NCBI GenBank assembly: GCA_002683585.1
Contig: NYTQ01000012.1
Span: forward strand, 1 to 6,527
Source of the DNA: Cryomorphaceae bacterium
GTDB lineage: Bacteria > Bacteroidota > Bacteroidia > Flavobacteriales > Crocinitomicaceae
Direction: 5' to 3'
Length of the DNA stretch: 6,527 bases
Below, piece after piece: positions 1 to 6,080 of this stretch. The translations under genes and the position numbers were made by a program. The stretch's first letter is position 1, and each line of letters starts with the position of its first letter. A model generated the notes under the pieces. The model was not told where the DNA came from and ran no database searches. It worked only from the letters and a program-made list of their open reading frames with translations.

Positions 1-38
1 TAGCTGAATTTTATACTAAAAATTATATTTGGCAATAT

Positions 39-635
39 TTATGGTTGAAGAAATGAATGTTTCCAGACACCATCAATTTTTTCAAAAATTTCTCTTTTAT
101 TTATTCTTGATTCATGGCCTTCCCAAAATTCAAAATAGTGAGGAGTAAATGAGTAACCTCCCCAATATTCAGGACATTTTTTTAAATTATCATTTTTTAA
201 TGATTTATTATAATTATTCAAAACTTGATTATAGGAATCTATCAGTTTTGATTGGTTAGACGAAATAGCTAATGCATTTTTTTCTTCCGATCTACCAAAA
301 AAATAATTTTGATTGAATGCATTTGAAGTTTTTTTTATTTTAGCCTTCATGCGAATCTGAATATTAATACTGGACCAATATACTAATGCGGCTATTTGGT
401 TATTAGAATTAAAAGAAGATGCCTTTGGAGAGTCATAATTGCTAAAAAATATAAATTCATCATTTATGATAAATTTAAGATTTACATATCTAGAATCGAC
501 TTCACTTATCTCCTTGTTATAAGAAGAAATTGAAATAGCCTCAATACCTTTTTGGCCTGCGCTAAAAGCCTCGTCATATTTCTCTTTTAAAAGTTGATAA
601 GGTATTTCTTGATTTAAGTTATTAAATTGGATCAT
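39..635 (-). CDS. Divergent pyridoxamine 5'-phosphate oxidase-like flavoprotein
   Basis: The 198-residue protein resembles PdxH, the FMN- and O2-dependent enzyme that oxidises pyridoxine/pyridoxamine 5'-phosphate to PLP in the cytoplasm. Visible family features are an FMN-site stretch with R49 and K54 (SRYVNLK), Q93, the substrate-site pair Y111 and R115 (YFFGR), and the C-terminal dimerisation block with WGGY (158-161), EFWEG (169-173), R177/R181 and a LQP end. It is shorter than E. coli PdxH (218 aa), mainly at the N terminus. Residue N179 replaces the conserved active-site His of the RLHDR motif (E. coli His199), and the position of E. coli Ser137 appears to be Lys. An in-frame stop 12 nt upstream makes the ATG at 635 the first possible start; no clear Shine-Dalgarno precedes it. 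The gene lies beyond the polysaccharide unit's terminator and looks more AT-rich than the other genes. It could be a true PNPOx or a paralogue with another flavin-dependent role. Confidence 0.85.
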   Translation of the reverse strand: MIQFNNLNQEIPYQLLKEKYDEAFSAGQKGIEAISISSYNKEISEVDSRYVNLKFIINDEFIFFSNYDSPKASSFNSNNQIAALVYWSSINIQIRMKAKIKKTSNAFNQNYFFGRSEEKNALAISSNQSKLIDSYNQVLNNYNKSLKNDNLKKCPEYWGGYSFTPHYFEFWEGHESRINKREIFEKIDGVWKHSFLQP

Positions 636-655
636 AGTATTAAAATTTTAAATTA

Positions 656-684
656 ATTATATATCTCTTATTGCTAATCAAGAA
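656..684 (-). promoter_or_regulatory. Candidate sigma-70 promoter for the pdxH-like gene
   Basis: On the minus strand a perfect TATAAT (656-661) lies 17 nt downstream of TTCTTG (679-684), a weak -35 match. The predicted start would fall near 649, giving a leader of roughly 14 nt before the ATG at 635. Its position between the terminator at 705-730 and the gene fits a gene transcribed on its own. In such AT-rich sequence a chance TATAAT is quite possible. Confidence 0.4.
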
Positions 685-704
685 CTTTAAAATAAACCCT
701 ATAA

Positions 705-730
705 ATAAAAAAAGCTGCGCAATGCAGCTT
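705..730 (-). terminator. Rho-independent terminator of the polysaccharide unit
   Basis: On the minus strand AAGCTGC (730-724) and GCAGCTT (718-712) form a perfect 7-bp stem around a 5-nt loop (ATTGC). The stem can be extended by a G-T and two A-T pairs. A T-rich tract follows directly (complement of the A run at 705-711). It would stop transcripts arriving from the methyltransferase and upstream genes before they reach the pdxH-like gene. Read on the plus strand, the T run is about 10 nt away from the stem, so plus-strand function is unlikely. Confidence 0.75.
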
Positions 731-1003
731 CTTCAATCTATTTTTTTTAAAAGTTGATAAACCTATTTATCGCAAAAAGCATTGTAGCCTTGGGTCTAAC
801 CTCCAATTTTGCTAAAGAAAATGGTCTTTAGGGATCAAGTCTTACTAGCTGATTTCACTAAAAAGGGTGTTAATGGTGCCTATACTCTAGTTCGGTCATA
901 ACCAGATATTTAGGAACGTGAAGTTCACCTGCCACAATGGTGAAGAGTGTAATTGCAGTCAAGTAGGCTGCTCTTCTTGGCTAAACCAGGCTGCAACCCC
1001 AGC
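731..1003. other. Unassigned 273-nt stretch between methyltransferase stop and terminator
   Basis: This is most of the 368-nt non-genic stretch 636-1003 (the rest holds the terminator and promoter). It contains no ORF with a recognisable product on either strand, and every frame is broken by stops within a few dozen codons. Its half nearest the methyltransferase (about 900-1003) appears richer in GC than the surrounding sequence. A 6-bp GC-rich hairpin (arms 988-993 and 1000-1005) overlaps the methyltransferase stop codon but has no T tract, so it is not a convincing terminator. Because the real terminator lies after this stretch, it may be the remains of a former last gene of the unit. That is inference only. 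Confidence 0.4.
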
Positions 1004-1729
1004 CTATCGTTCCGGCTTTTTTAAAATGATCATGACGTTATGATACAAGCTTTGTGTTACGTCAATTTTATCAAGGAAAAATCCCAAAACATTAGTAACT
1101 AATGTGAAGAGAATCCAAAATGGCATCAATATTGCGAATGCAATACGCAACGCTTTTGTTCTTGTCATAGAAATTCTTACCCATCTTAAAATCAGGGTTC
1201 CGACATTGCTTCCTACCCCTCCTTCTGTTTTGACATTTACTACTTCGTATTCAGGAAATAATTGTTTCACGCCTTCACGTGTAAATCTCCGATAATCATT
1301 TGGCGCTCCATGTTCATATGCACAAAAAGGAATTGACAAGACAACTGTTCCGTTAGGCTTGAGAACACGATCTATTTCATCCTGAGCAAGCCCCAGATTT
1401 TTTACATGCTCAAAAACCTGAAAAGATAATATTGTGTCAAATTCACGATCTTGGAACGGCCAGGCTTGATCTTCATCAAAGGCAACATCGGCAAATATAT
1501 TATCTCCAATGTCACCTCCAATATATTCTGTGACGTTTGAAAACCAATCCTTATAAGGCTTACTCCCACAACCCACATCCAGGGTTTTCCCCCCAATTAA
1601 AGGAGAGACTTCCTTTAAGTTAGTGTGTGTATCTTTCAGACATAGCCATTCATCGTGAAGAATATTTTGCTTTGGATGATGTCCGCATATCAATCCATAT
1701 AATTTAGTATATAACCCTGTAATATTCAT
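1004..1729 (-). CDS. Class I SAM-dependent methyltransferase (Methyltransf_11 type)
   Basis: The 241-residue protein has a Rossmann-fold methyltransferase domain. Motif I is LDVGCGSKPY (50-59), the acidic ribose-binding strand is YIGGDI (69-74), motif IV is FDTILSFQVFEHV (97-109), followed by the EIDRVLKPNGTVVLSIPF block (118-135). A PNDYRRFT motif (143-150) is typical of polysaccharide-cluster methyltransferases of this type. It probably methylates a sugar hydroxyl or a lipid-linked glycan; the acceptor cannot be read from sequence. The C-terminal part holds a strongly hydrophobic stretch (about 195-219), suggesting membrane association where glycans are assembled. The ATG at 1729 has AAAGGG four nt upstream. 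It is the last intact gene before the terminator at 705-730 and follows the GT2 gene after a 235-nt gap containing recombinase debris. Confidence 0.85.
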   Translation of the reverse strand: MNITGLYTKLYGLICGHHPKQNILHDEWLCLKDTHTNLKEVSPLIGGKTLDVGCGSKPYKDWFSNVTEYIGGDIGDNIFADVAFDEDQAWPFQDREFDTILSFQVFEHVKNLGLAQDEIDRVLKPNGTVVLSIPFCAYEHGAPNDYRRFTREGVKQLFPEYEVVNVKTEGGVGSNVGTLILRWVRISMTRTKALRIAFAILMPFWILFTLVTNVLGFFLDKIDVTQSLYHNVMIILKKPER

Positions 1730-1749
1730 ATAACCCTTTGTGTTTCAAT

Positions 1750-1785
1750 TTGGTAAAACCCAAGTGAAAACTCACTTGTTACTAA
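1750..1785. repeat. Imperfect inverted repeat upstream of methyltransferase
   Basis: CAAGTGA (1761-1767) and TCACTTG (1772-1778) form a perfect 7-bp palindromic stem around AAAC. The outer flanks are also related: TTGGTAA on the left (1750-1756) matches the complement of TTACTAA on the right (1779-1785) at six of seven positions, with four extra bases (AACC) on the left. It lies between the recombinase-like relic and the methyltransferase start. On the minus strand only GGGTTTT follows, so it is a poor terminator. It could be an operator, an attenuator-like hairpin or a recombination-site remnant. Confidence 0.4.
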
Positions 1786-1798
1786 AATGCATAGATTA

Positions 1799-1909
1799 CT
1801 ATACTTTTTTAATTAGTCCTAGTAATTCTCTTTCGTGGTGTATGTAAGCCATTATCGTATTGATTGATGAATGAGACATCACTTTGCTTAGTGCCACTAT
1901 TATTGTCAT
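1799..1909 (-). pseudogene. Tyrosine recombinase (phage-integrase family) C-terminal remnant
   Basis: A 36-codon frame from ATG at 1909 to TAG at 1799 contains LSKVMSHSSINTIMAYIHH followed by a charged tail ERELLGLIKKV. The pattern matches the last catalytic box of tyrosine recombinases, usually written LGHSSIxTTxxYxH, with the nucleophile Tyr in AYIH and the box-III His in SHSS. The Gly of LGH is Ser and one Thr of TT is Ile. The upstream His-x-x-Arg box and the rest of the catalytic domain are missing, and an in-frame stop lies just upstream, so this can only be a relic of an integrase or integron/transposon recombinase. The match is by eye on a short peptide; a chance resemblance is not excluded. 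Confidence 0.5.
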
Positions 1910-1964
1910 TACTCGCGACTACCCCAATTATTTTTCGATAATGTCAAAGACTTTAGGAATAAGT

Positions 1965-2735
1965 CTAATTAGTATTATTAGTAGGACGCCTGAAATACTC
2001 TAAGATTTTCATTGGTATTTTCAAGAGCACTAAGAAAAGATTGGTATAGACCCCATTATCTTTGCATGCTTTAACAATTTCAGCATTTTGCATAATCCTA
2101 TTTTTAATACCATTAGTACTCACGCCACCAGTTCTCTGCCTTGCCAGCACTTTATCCATTCTAGAGTAAAGAAGCTTATTTAAAATTAACATTCGTACAA
2201 ACAACTCAAAATCAGCAGAGATTTTATAGTCAAGAGAATAATTACCTACTCTTTCAAATACTTCTGATTTGATAAACGTTGCATTATGAGGTGGCATCCA
2301 TCCAAAACGTAATTTGTATGGCTTAAAATTTTTTGAGCAATAATATCGAACTACTTTATTTGTATTATTTGGATCCACATGAACAACATCACCAAAGAGC
2401 AAGCTAATGCAAGAATTACTAGCAAAATATTTTGCCACATCAGATATTACAGTTAAATTTTCGAATATATCATCAGAGTTCAAGATACCAATAACATCGC
2501 CGGTCGAATATTTGATGCCTTTATTCATAGCATCGTAAAGACCATTATCCGGTTCAGATATAATTTTCGAAATCTTATTTCGATATTCATTAATTATATT
2601 AACTGTATTATCATTTGATAAACCGTCAATGACTATATATTCAATATCTTCATAGTCTTGGGAGAGAACCGATTCAATACAGTCTCTAATAGTTCTCTCG
2701 CTGTTATAGCAAACTGTTATAATTGTTATTTTCAT
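1965..2735 (-). CDS. Family 2 glycosyltransferase (GT-A fold, WcaA/WfgD-like)
   Basis: The 256-residue protein is a GT-A inverting glycosyltransferase of the GT2 type. Such enzymes add one sugar from a nucleotide sugar to an undecaprenyl-linked repeat unit at the inner membrane face. Motifs are TVCYNSE (7-13), SVLSQDYEDIEYIVIDG with DNT (22-44), EPDNGLYDAMNKGI (61-74), the metal-binding NSDD (86-89), a PPHNATF segment (148-154) and ISADFELFVRM (172-182), which carries the likely catalytic acid region. These are the hallmarks of the common O-antigen/colanic-acid GT2 subgroup. A TTG at 2747 is in frame, but the ATG at 2735 has GGAG six nt upstream and begins directly at the first beta strand (MKITIITVCYN), so I take 2735. 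Donor and acceptor sugars are unknown. It is separated from the previous gene by an unusually long 375-nt gap. Confidence 0.9.
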   Translation of the reverse strand: MKITIITVCYNSERTIRDCIESVLSQDYEDIEYIVIDGLSNDNTVNIINEYRNKISKIISEPDNGLYDAMNKGIKYSTGDVIGILNSDDIFENLTVISDVAKYFASNSCISLLFGDVVHVDPNNTNKVVRYYCSKNFKPYKLRFGWMPPHNATFIKSEVFERVGNYSLDYKISADFELFVRMLILNKLLYSRMDKVLARQRTGGVSTNGIKNRIMQNAEIVKACKDNGVYTNLFLVLLKIPMKILEYFRRPTNNTN

Positions 2736-2740
2736 ATAAA

Positions 2741-2746
2741 TCTCCA
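2741..2746 (-). promoter_or_regulatory. Shine-Dalgarno deciding the start of the GT2 gene
   Basis: Minus-strand GGAG (2745-2742) lies six nt before the ATG at 2735. It overlaps the alternative upstream TTG start at 2747, which has no comparable site of its own. This supports starting translation at the ATG. Confidence 0.65.
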
Positions 2747-2752
2747 AGCAAG

Positions 2753-2938
2753 CTACCAGTTATGATATTTGAGTGTCCTCTTTCTTGGACTTGAAGCCTC
2801 AAATCTTATTGAAAACTGTTTACTATCTTCAATGTGCTTTTGGTCCTTATACTTTGCATACGCAATGATCGGCCAAGAATCATGCCATCTTAAGCCTATA
2901 ATCCTTGTAATTTTAAGCTGACTTTTAAAACAATCCAA
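2753..2938 (-). pseudogene. Unidentified 61-codon open stretch, possible gene remnant
   Basis: A minus-strand frame is open from a TTG at 2938 to a TAG at 2753, ending 18 nt before the ATG of the GT2 gene. It is blocked just upstream by an in-frame TAG at 2944-2942. The peptide includes WHDSWPIIAYAKYKDQKH and ends in a basic tail (SPRKRTLKYHNW). I recognise no domain, and the TTG has no convincing Shine-Dalgarno. It may be the C-terminal end of a decayed gene, a short hypothetical gene, or chance open frame. The composition looks reasonably protein-like, which is the only reason to list it. Confidence 0.25.
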
Positions 2939-2964
2939 AAGCTATAGAGGGTCACGGGAAAAGC

Positions 2965-3108
2965 TTAAGAATTAAATAAATTACAGTCCTTAACACCATT
3001 AAGGGTCCAATTCCCAAAAATATTGTTCATATTGATTTTGTTAGCAAAATAATCATCATTTTTAAAAACATCAAATTGTAAAAATGGCTTATAAAGCAAG
3101 CTCAGCAC
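2965..3108 (-). pseudogene. Unidentified 47-codon open stretch after the WaaE-like gene
   Basis: A minus-strand frame runs from a GTG at 3108, just past the stop of the preceding glycosyltransferase, to a TAA at 2965. The peptide contains FDVFKNDDYFANKIN and FGNWTLNGVKDC, which reads like protein rather than random translation, but I recognise no family. No good Shine-Dalgarno precedes the GTG. Another frame of the same stretch yields a hydrophobic peptide (PLMVLRTVIYLILKLFP before a stop), so the true coding frame, if any, is uncertain. Together with 2753-2938 it fills the 375-nt gap 2736-3110; the gap may be the ruin of one gene. Confidence 0.2.
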
Positions 3109-3110
3109 GT

Positions 3111-4022
3111 CTATTCTTTTGAATTAAGATTTATAGCTAATATTTCATTAATAGCTTCAATCAACTCTACATTGTTGTGCTTCATAAAGTTTTCCACTTC
3201 ACTTACCTTTGAATTAACCAAAAATCGGTACCAGAACCCCTGAAAAAAGTGGAAATTAAATCCGGCAACACCGTCTAGAAAACCTAGTCTTACAAAATAG
3301 CGATAACAAAAGTAAAGAGTGGGTCCAACAAAAAACGGTAAGTGGTTGTATACAGACTCTTTAAGAAACCTTTTAAACCCTGCTTCACTTGAGAGGCTTT
3401 TTTTAGCAATAGAATCAACTTCAAATCCATACTTTTGCAAAAGGACATCTACAGCTTCCCTTGATGCATATCCATTATGCTTATTGATCCACCATGACAA
3501 TGATTTTAGAGAGTCATCAATCAATTTACCTTTCAATCTTTGCGTGGATGCAGTTTTGGCATTCAAGACAATATGCTCATCCATCCATCTTGACTCTATT
3601 GTCCCAGAGGAGTTCTTATAAATTCTTAACATCTCTGTGGGAAAGACACCGCCAAAGGAGATAGGCGATCTAATGAAAGTCATCCATCTGTTTACATAGT
3701 AACCATCAAACTCGTCAATGCGAGTTTTTATCGTCTCAATCGAGTACAAGAGCTCCTCATCACAATACTCGTCAGCATCAATTCGAAGTATATAATCATT
3801 TTGATTTATATGGCTAGCTCCATATACAAACTGAGAAGCGTAATTCTTCCAATTATTTTGATAATACTCTATGTTCAACGATTTTAAGATTTTAGTGGTG
3901 CTATCAGTAGAAAATGAATCAACTACAACAATTTCATCTACAATATTTTTAATTGAAGATATACACCTCTTAATGTGCGCTTCTTCATTATAGGTCAAAA
4001 TCAGAGCTACTAACTTTGGCAT
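3111..4022 (-). CDS. Family 2 glycosyltransferase, WaaE-like, with DAD motif
   Basis: The 303-residue protein has a GT-A domain with ILTYNEE (8-14), DEIVVVDSFSTDST (29-42), WKNYASQF (58-65) and LRIDADEY (79-86), whose DAD binds the metal and nucleotide sugar. A DEH (148-150) and the WWINKHNGYASREA block (177-190) are typical of the LPS-core WaaE/KdtX-like and exopolysaccharide GT2 subgroup. The C-terminal part (about 220-270) is aromatic and hydrophobic, with the YFVRLGFLDGVAGF pattern usual in this subgroup, suggesting monotopic membrane binding. The role is transfer of one sugar to a growing lipid-linked glycan or core; the sugar cannot be inferred. The ATG at 4022 is preceded by GAAGGG eight nt upstream, a good ribosome binding site. 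It is separated from the acetyltransferase gene by 180 nt. Confidence 0.9.
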   Translation of the reverse strand: MPKLVALILTYNEEAHIKRCISSIKNIVDEIVVVDSFSTDSTTKILKSLNIEYYQNNWKNYASQFVYGASHINQNDYILRIDADEYCDEELLYSIETIKTRIDEFDGYYVNRWMTFIRSPISFGGVFPTEMLRIYKNSSGTIESRWMDEHIVLNAKTASTQRLKGKLIDDSLKSLSWWINKHNGYASREAVDVLLQKYGFEVDSIAKKSLSSEAGFKRFLKESVYNHLPFFVGPTLYFCYRYFVRLGFLDGVAGFNFHFFQGFWYRFLVNSKVSEVENFMKHNNVELIEAINEILAINLNSKE

Positions 4023-4202
4023 AGGGTTTTCCCTTCAGTTTCTGCATAACATTTTAAAATCAGTACGCTGCTTTGCTGATAAACAAATGGTTTATTTTCC
4101 TTCTTTTTAAGTAAACATATTGTCATTATTAGATTTCTGAATTGATAAAGCTTTTTAACCAACAAGCTAAGACATCAATATATTACATTGGCTGTCAATT
4201 AC
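4023..4202. other. 180-nt intergenic gap without recognised content
   Basis: Apart from the Shine-Dalgarno of the downstream glycosyltransferase (4031-4036) I find no gene, strong hairpin or repeat. A perfect minus-strand TTGACA (4198-4193) lies directly after the acetyltransferase stop, but no good -10 hexamer sits 16-18 nt downstream. Confidence 0.4.
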
Positions 4203-4730
4203 CTAACTTTTTGAAAGATTTTTCCCAGTGAATTTAGCTGGATTACCAACATACACCGCCCAAGAATCAAGTGAAGTAACAACAACCGATCTTGCACCAA
4301 CCACAACACCATCATGAACTGTAACACCAGGACCAACAAAAACATCGGCAGCTATCCAACAGTAATCTTTTACAGTTATTGGCGCTCTGATCAAGGGCAT
4401 GACAGGTGTCTTTATTATTACTTGCCTATCAACATCATGAGTGGCTGAGCACAAATGTACATCTTGGCTAATAGTGCTATTTACGCCAATTGTTATAGCT
4501 CCTGGATTATAGCAATTCACTCGAGGGCCAAGCGCTGAGCCTGATTTCATTGTTAAATTACGAGGAGACCAAATACTAACTGAAGGATAAACAAAACAAT
4601 TCCAAGCAATACTGGCACCAAATAATCTGAGAAGAAATATTCTTACTCTGTGAAAAGGTGAAGGTATAAACCTAAAGAAAAAAGTATAGACTAACCACCA
4701 AACGCTTCTATATTTCCAACTCTTTTCCAT
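4203..4730 (-). CDS. WcaF-like hexapeptide-repeat O-acetyltransferase
   Basis: The 175-residue protein is a left-handed beta-helix acyltransferase closest in pattern to WcaF, the putative colanic-acid acetyltransferase, which uses acetyl-CoA to O-acetylate a sugar. The N-terminal part (about 9-45) is aromatic and basic, ending in RLFGASI, as in WcaF. Hexapeptide coils follow: VYPSVSIWSPRNLTM (47-61), the GPRVNCYNPGAITIG region (68-82), then ISQDVHLCSATHDV (87-100) with likely catalytic H98, WIAADVFVGPGVTV (125-138) and GVVVGARSVV (141-150). The end carries the family signature AVYVGNPAKF (158-167). Length fits the family (about 180 aa). The ATG at 4730 has only a weak GGA nine nt upstream. 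I do not assign wcaF as the symbol because the rest of a colanic-acid operon is absent; a serine or maltose acetyltransferase role is unlikely given the WcaF-specific N terminus. Confidence 0.85.
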   Translation of the reverse strand: MEKSWKYRSVWWLVYTFFFRFIPSPFHRVRIFLLRLFGASIAWNCFVYPSVSIWSPRNLTMKSGSALGPRVNCYNPGAITIGVNSTISQDVHLCSATHDVDRQVIIKTPVMPLIRAPITVKDYCWIAADVFVGPGVTVHDGVVVGARSVVVTSLDSWAVYVGNPAKFTGKNLSKS

Positions 4731-4925
4731 ACAATCGATTCCATTAAATTCTATGCAAATCTATAATAAGACTAGACATAGCCACTAAACAGCGTATTTA
4801 TTTCTTAAGCTTGGTTTTAGGCTTGTTAATAAGCATAACGCAATAGCACTCATTCTCAAACTAATTCAATAAAATTAACTCTAGAGCAATGGGACAAATA
4901 AACCACTTAAAGCACTGCTAAATTT
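4731..4925. other. 195-nt intergenic gap without recognised content
   Basis: The gap lies between the GT-B glycosyltransferase stop and the acetyltransferase start. A 22-codon minus-strand frame (MSAIALCLLTSLKP...) exists but lacks a ribosome binding site or known pattern. A TATTAT-like hexamer near the acetyltransferase start has no convincing -35. No clear terminator hairpin is present, so read-through from the upstream pair is likely. Confidence 0.4.
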
Positions 4926-6080
4926 TTAGTCAATTCTAGTCTTTTTTAAAAACATTTCTTCAAGATAAAATTCTATATTTTTTAGAGAAAAATGCTTTTT
5001 ATATGCAGCAAATGCACCTTCTATAAATTGATCTCGACTCTTATCTATGATGGCAACTGCATCTGAAATTGAGTTTAAAGAATCAGAAATAACTCCACAT
5101 GAGAACTCATTAAAAATTTCTTGGATTACTGGCAAATCATTCACTATAACAGGCATCCCATTTTTCCAATAAGCGGCAATCTTTCCAGACGACAAACCAA
5201 CGTTAAACATGTTTGGGTCTTTTGCACTGTAGTAAGCAATGCCCACACTACATATTTGTAATAATGCGGAATAATGATTTGTCGACAATGGTCGAAGGTT
5301 TATTATTACACGGCCTTGTTCCTCCAGCTGCGCGATTTTTTTATTAGCTCTCAGCTGAACGACACCATCATGGCTTTGAAGAAATAAAACCCAACTTTTA
5401 TCTAAAGACTCAACATCCTCACATATCTTTTCAAGCCCAATATCAGAATAAAGTCCTCCCGAATATAAAATCACTTTTTTATTTTTTGGAATTCCATAAG
5501 CCTTTCGTACTTCAAACACACATACATCATCAGCTAAAGTTTCAACAGGTGCATTTGGAAAAATAATAAAGTCTTCAAAAACTCTCGAGACGATGTTTTC
5601 GTAAAGTTTGAGCCTGTTATCATCATGGATAAACAAAATATCTACATTTTTACAAAAACTCCGTTCCAAAAAAAAGTGTATTCTATCTTTAAAATTTCGG
5701 GGTGGGCATGCTGGAAATTCAAGACTGTAAAAGCAAAGTTTTGCCCCATAAAAATAAGACAAAAATGTACCCACAATTAATCCCTTTGAGCCCATCGCCA
5801 CTATAATTTCTGGGCGATCCTTACGCGCTGTGAAAATACAAAAAATAAGGTACCCAAAGAACCAAACTAACAATGATTCCGTTCGAGACTTTTGAATAAA
5901 GGGAAACTCTGATAGCTCAATTTTATTAGATATTGATTCTTTAGATTCATCAAAAAAATTATTCTTGATAATAGGGAAAAAAACTCTAGACCTAGTTTTT
6001 CCCAACTTATTTATCAAATTCACAATGCAAGGAATATTGAAGATTTGTGCACAAGGATGAACTATTAAAATATTTCTCAT
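4926..6080 (-). CDS. GT-B fold glycosyltransferase (GT4/GT1-like)
   Basis: The 384-residue protein reads as a two-domain GT-B glycosyltransferase for surface polysaccharide assembly on the cytoplasmic membrane face. The N-terminal acceptor domain starts MRNILIVHPCAQ and contains hydrophobic stretches (about 70-84 and 101-112) that may dip into the membrane. IHDDNRLKLY (151-160) and FPNAPVE (174-180) mark the interdomain region, and VILYSGGLYSDIGLE (203-217) opens the C-terminal nucleotide-sugar domain. The donor loop is GLSSGKIAAYWKNGMPVIV (295-313) followed by NDLPVIQEI. It matches the usual GL-S-K-E-Y-x-A-x-G-x-PVI pattern, but the second Glu of the EX7E motif is Ala (A303). Donor sugar is unknown. 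Its ATG overlaps the upstream gene's TGA (ATGA, 6077-6080) with no strong Shine-Dalgarno, so translation is probably coupled to it. Confidence 0.8.
   Translation of the reverse strand: MRNILIVHPCAQIFNIPCIVNLINKLGKTRSRVFFPIIKNNFFDESKESISNKIELSEFPFIQKSRTESLLVWFFGYLIFCIFTARKDRPEIIVAMGSKGLIVGTFLSYFYGAKLCFYSLEFPACPPRNFKDRIHFFLERSFCKNVDILFIHDDNRLKLYENIVSRVFEDFIIFPNAPVETLADDVCVFEVRKAYGIPKNKKVILYSGGLYSDIGLEKICEDVESLDKSWVLFLQSHDGVVQLRANKKIAQLEEQGRVIINLRPLSTNHYSALLQICSVGIAYYSAKDPNMFNVGLSSGKIAAYWKNGMPVIVNDLPVIQEIFNEFSCGVISDSLNSISDAVAIIDKSRDQFIEGAFAAYKKHFSLKNIEFYLEEMFLKKTRID

Noticed and set aside
988..1005. GC-rich hairpin at the methyltransferase stop as a terminator
   Set aside because: The 6-bp stem is not followed by a T tract; the hairpin at 705-730 is the far better terminator.
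900..1050. Cys-rich plus-strand open frame overlapping the methyltransferase 3' end
   Set aside because: It lacks a start with a ribosome binding site, overlaps a real gene antisense, and matches no pattern I know.
1104..1295. 63-codon plus-strand open frame
   Set aside because: It is antisense to the well-supported methyltransferase and shows no recognisable protein features.
1402..1596. 64-codon minus-strand open frame
   Set aside because: It is an alternate-frame shadow across the conserved motifs of the methyltransferase.
2736..2747. TTG start at 2747 for the GT2 gene
   Set aside because: The ATG at 2735 has GGAG at proper spacing and begins at the first beta strand; the four extra residues are not needed.
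3319..3621. 100-codon plus-strand open frame
   Set aside because: It lies antisense inside the WaaE-like glycosyltransferase, whose motifs are clear.
4193..4198. Perfect TTGACA on the minus strand as a promoter for the WaaE-like gene
   Set aside because: No acceptable -10 hexamer occurs 16-18 nt downstream.
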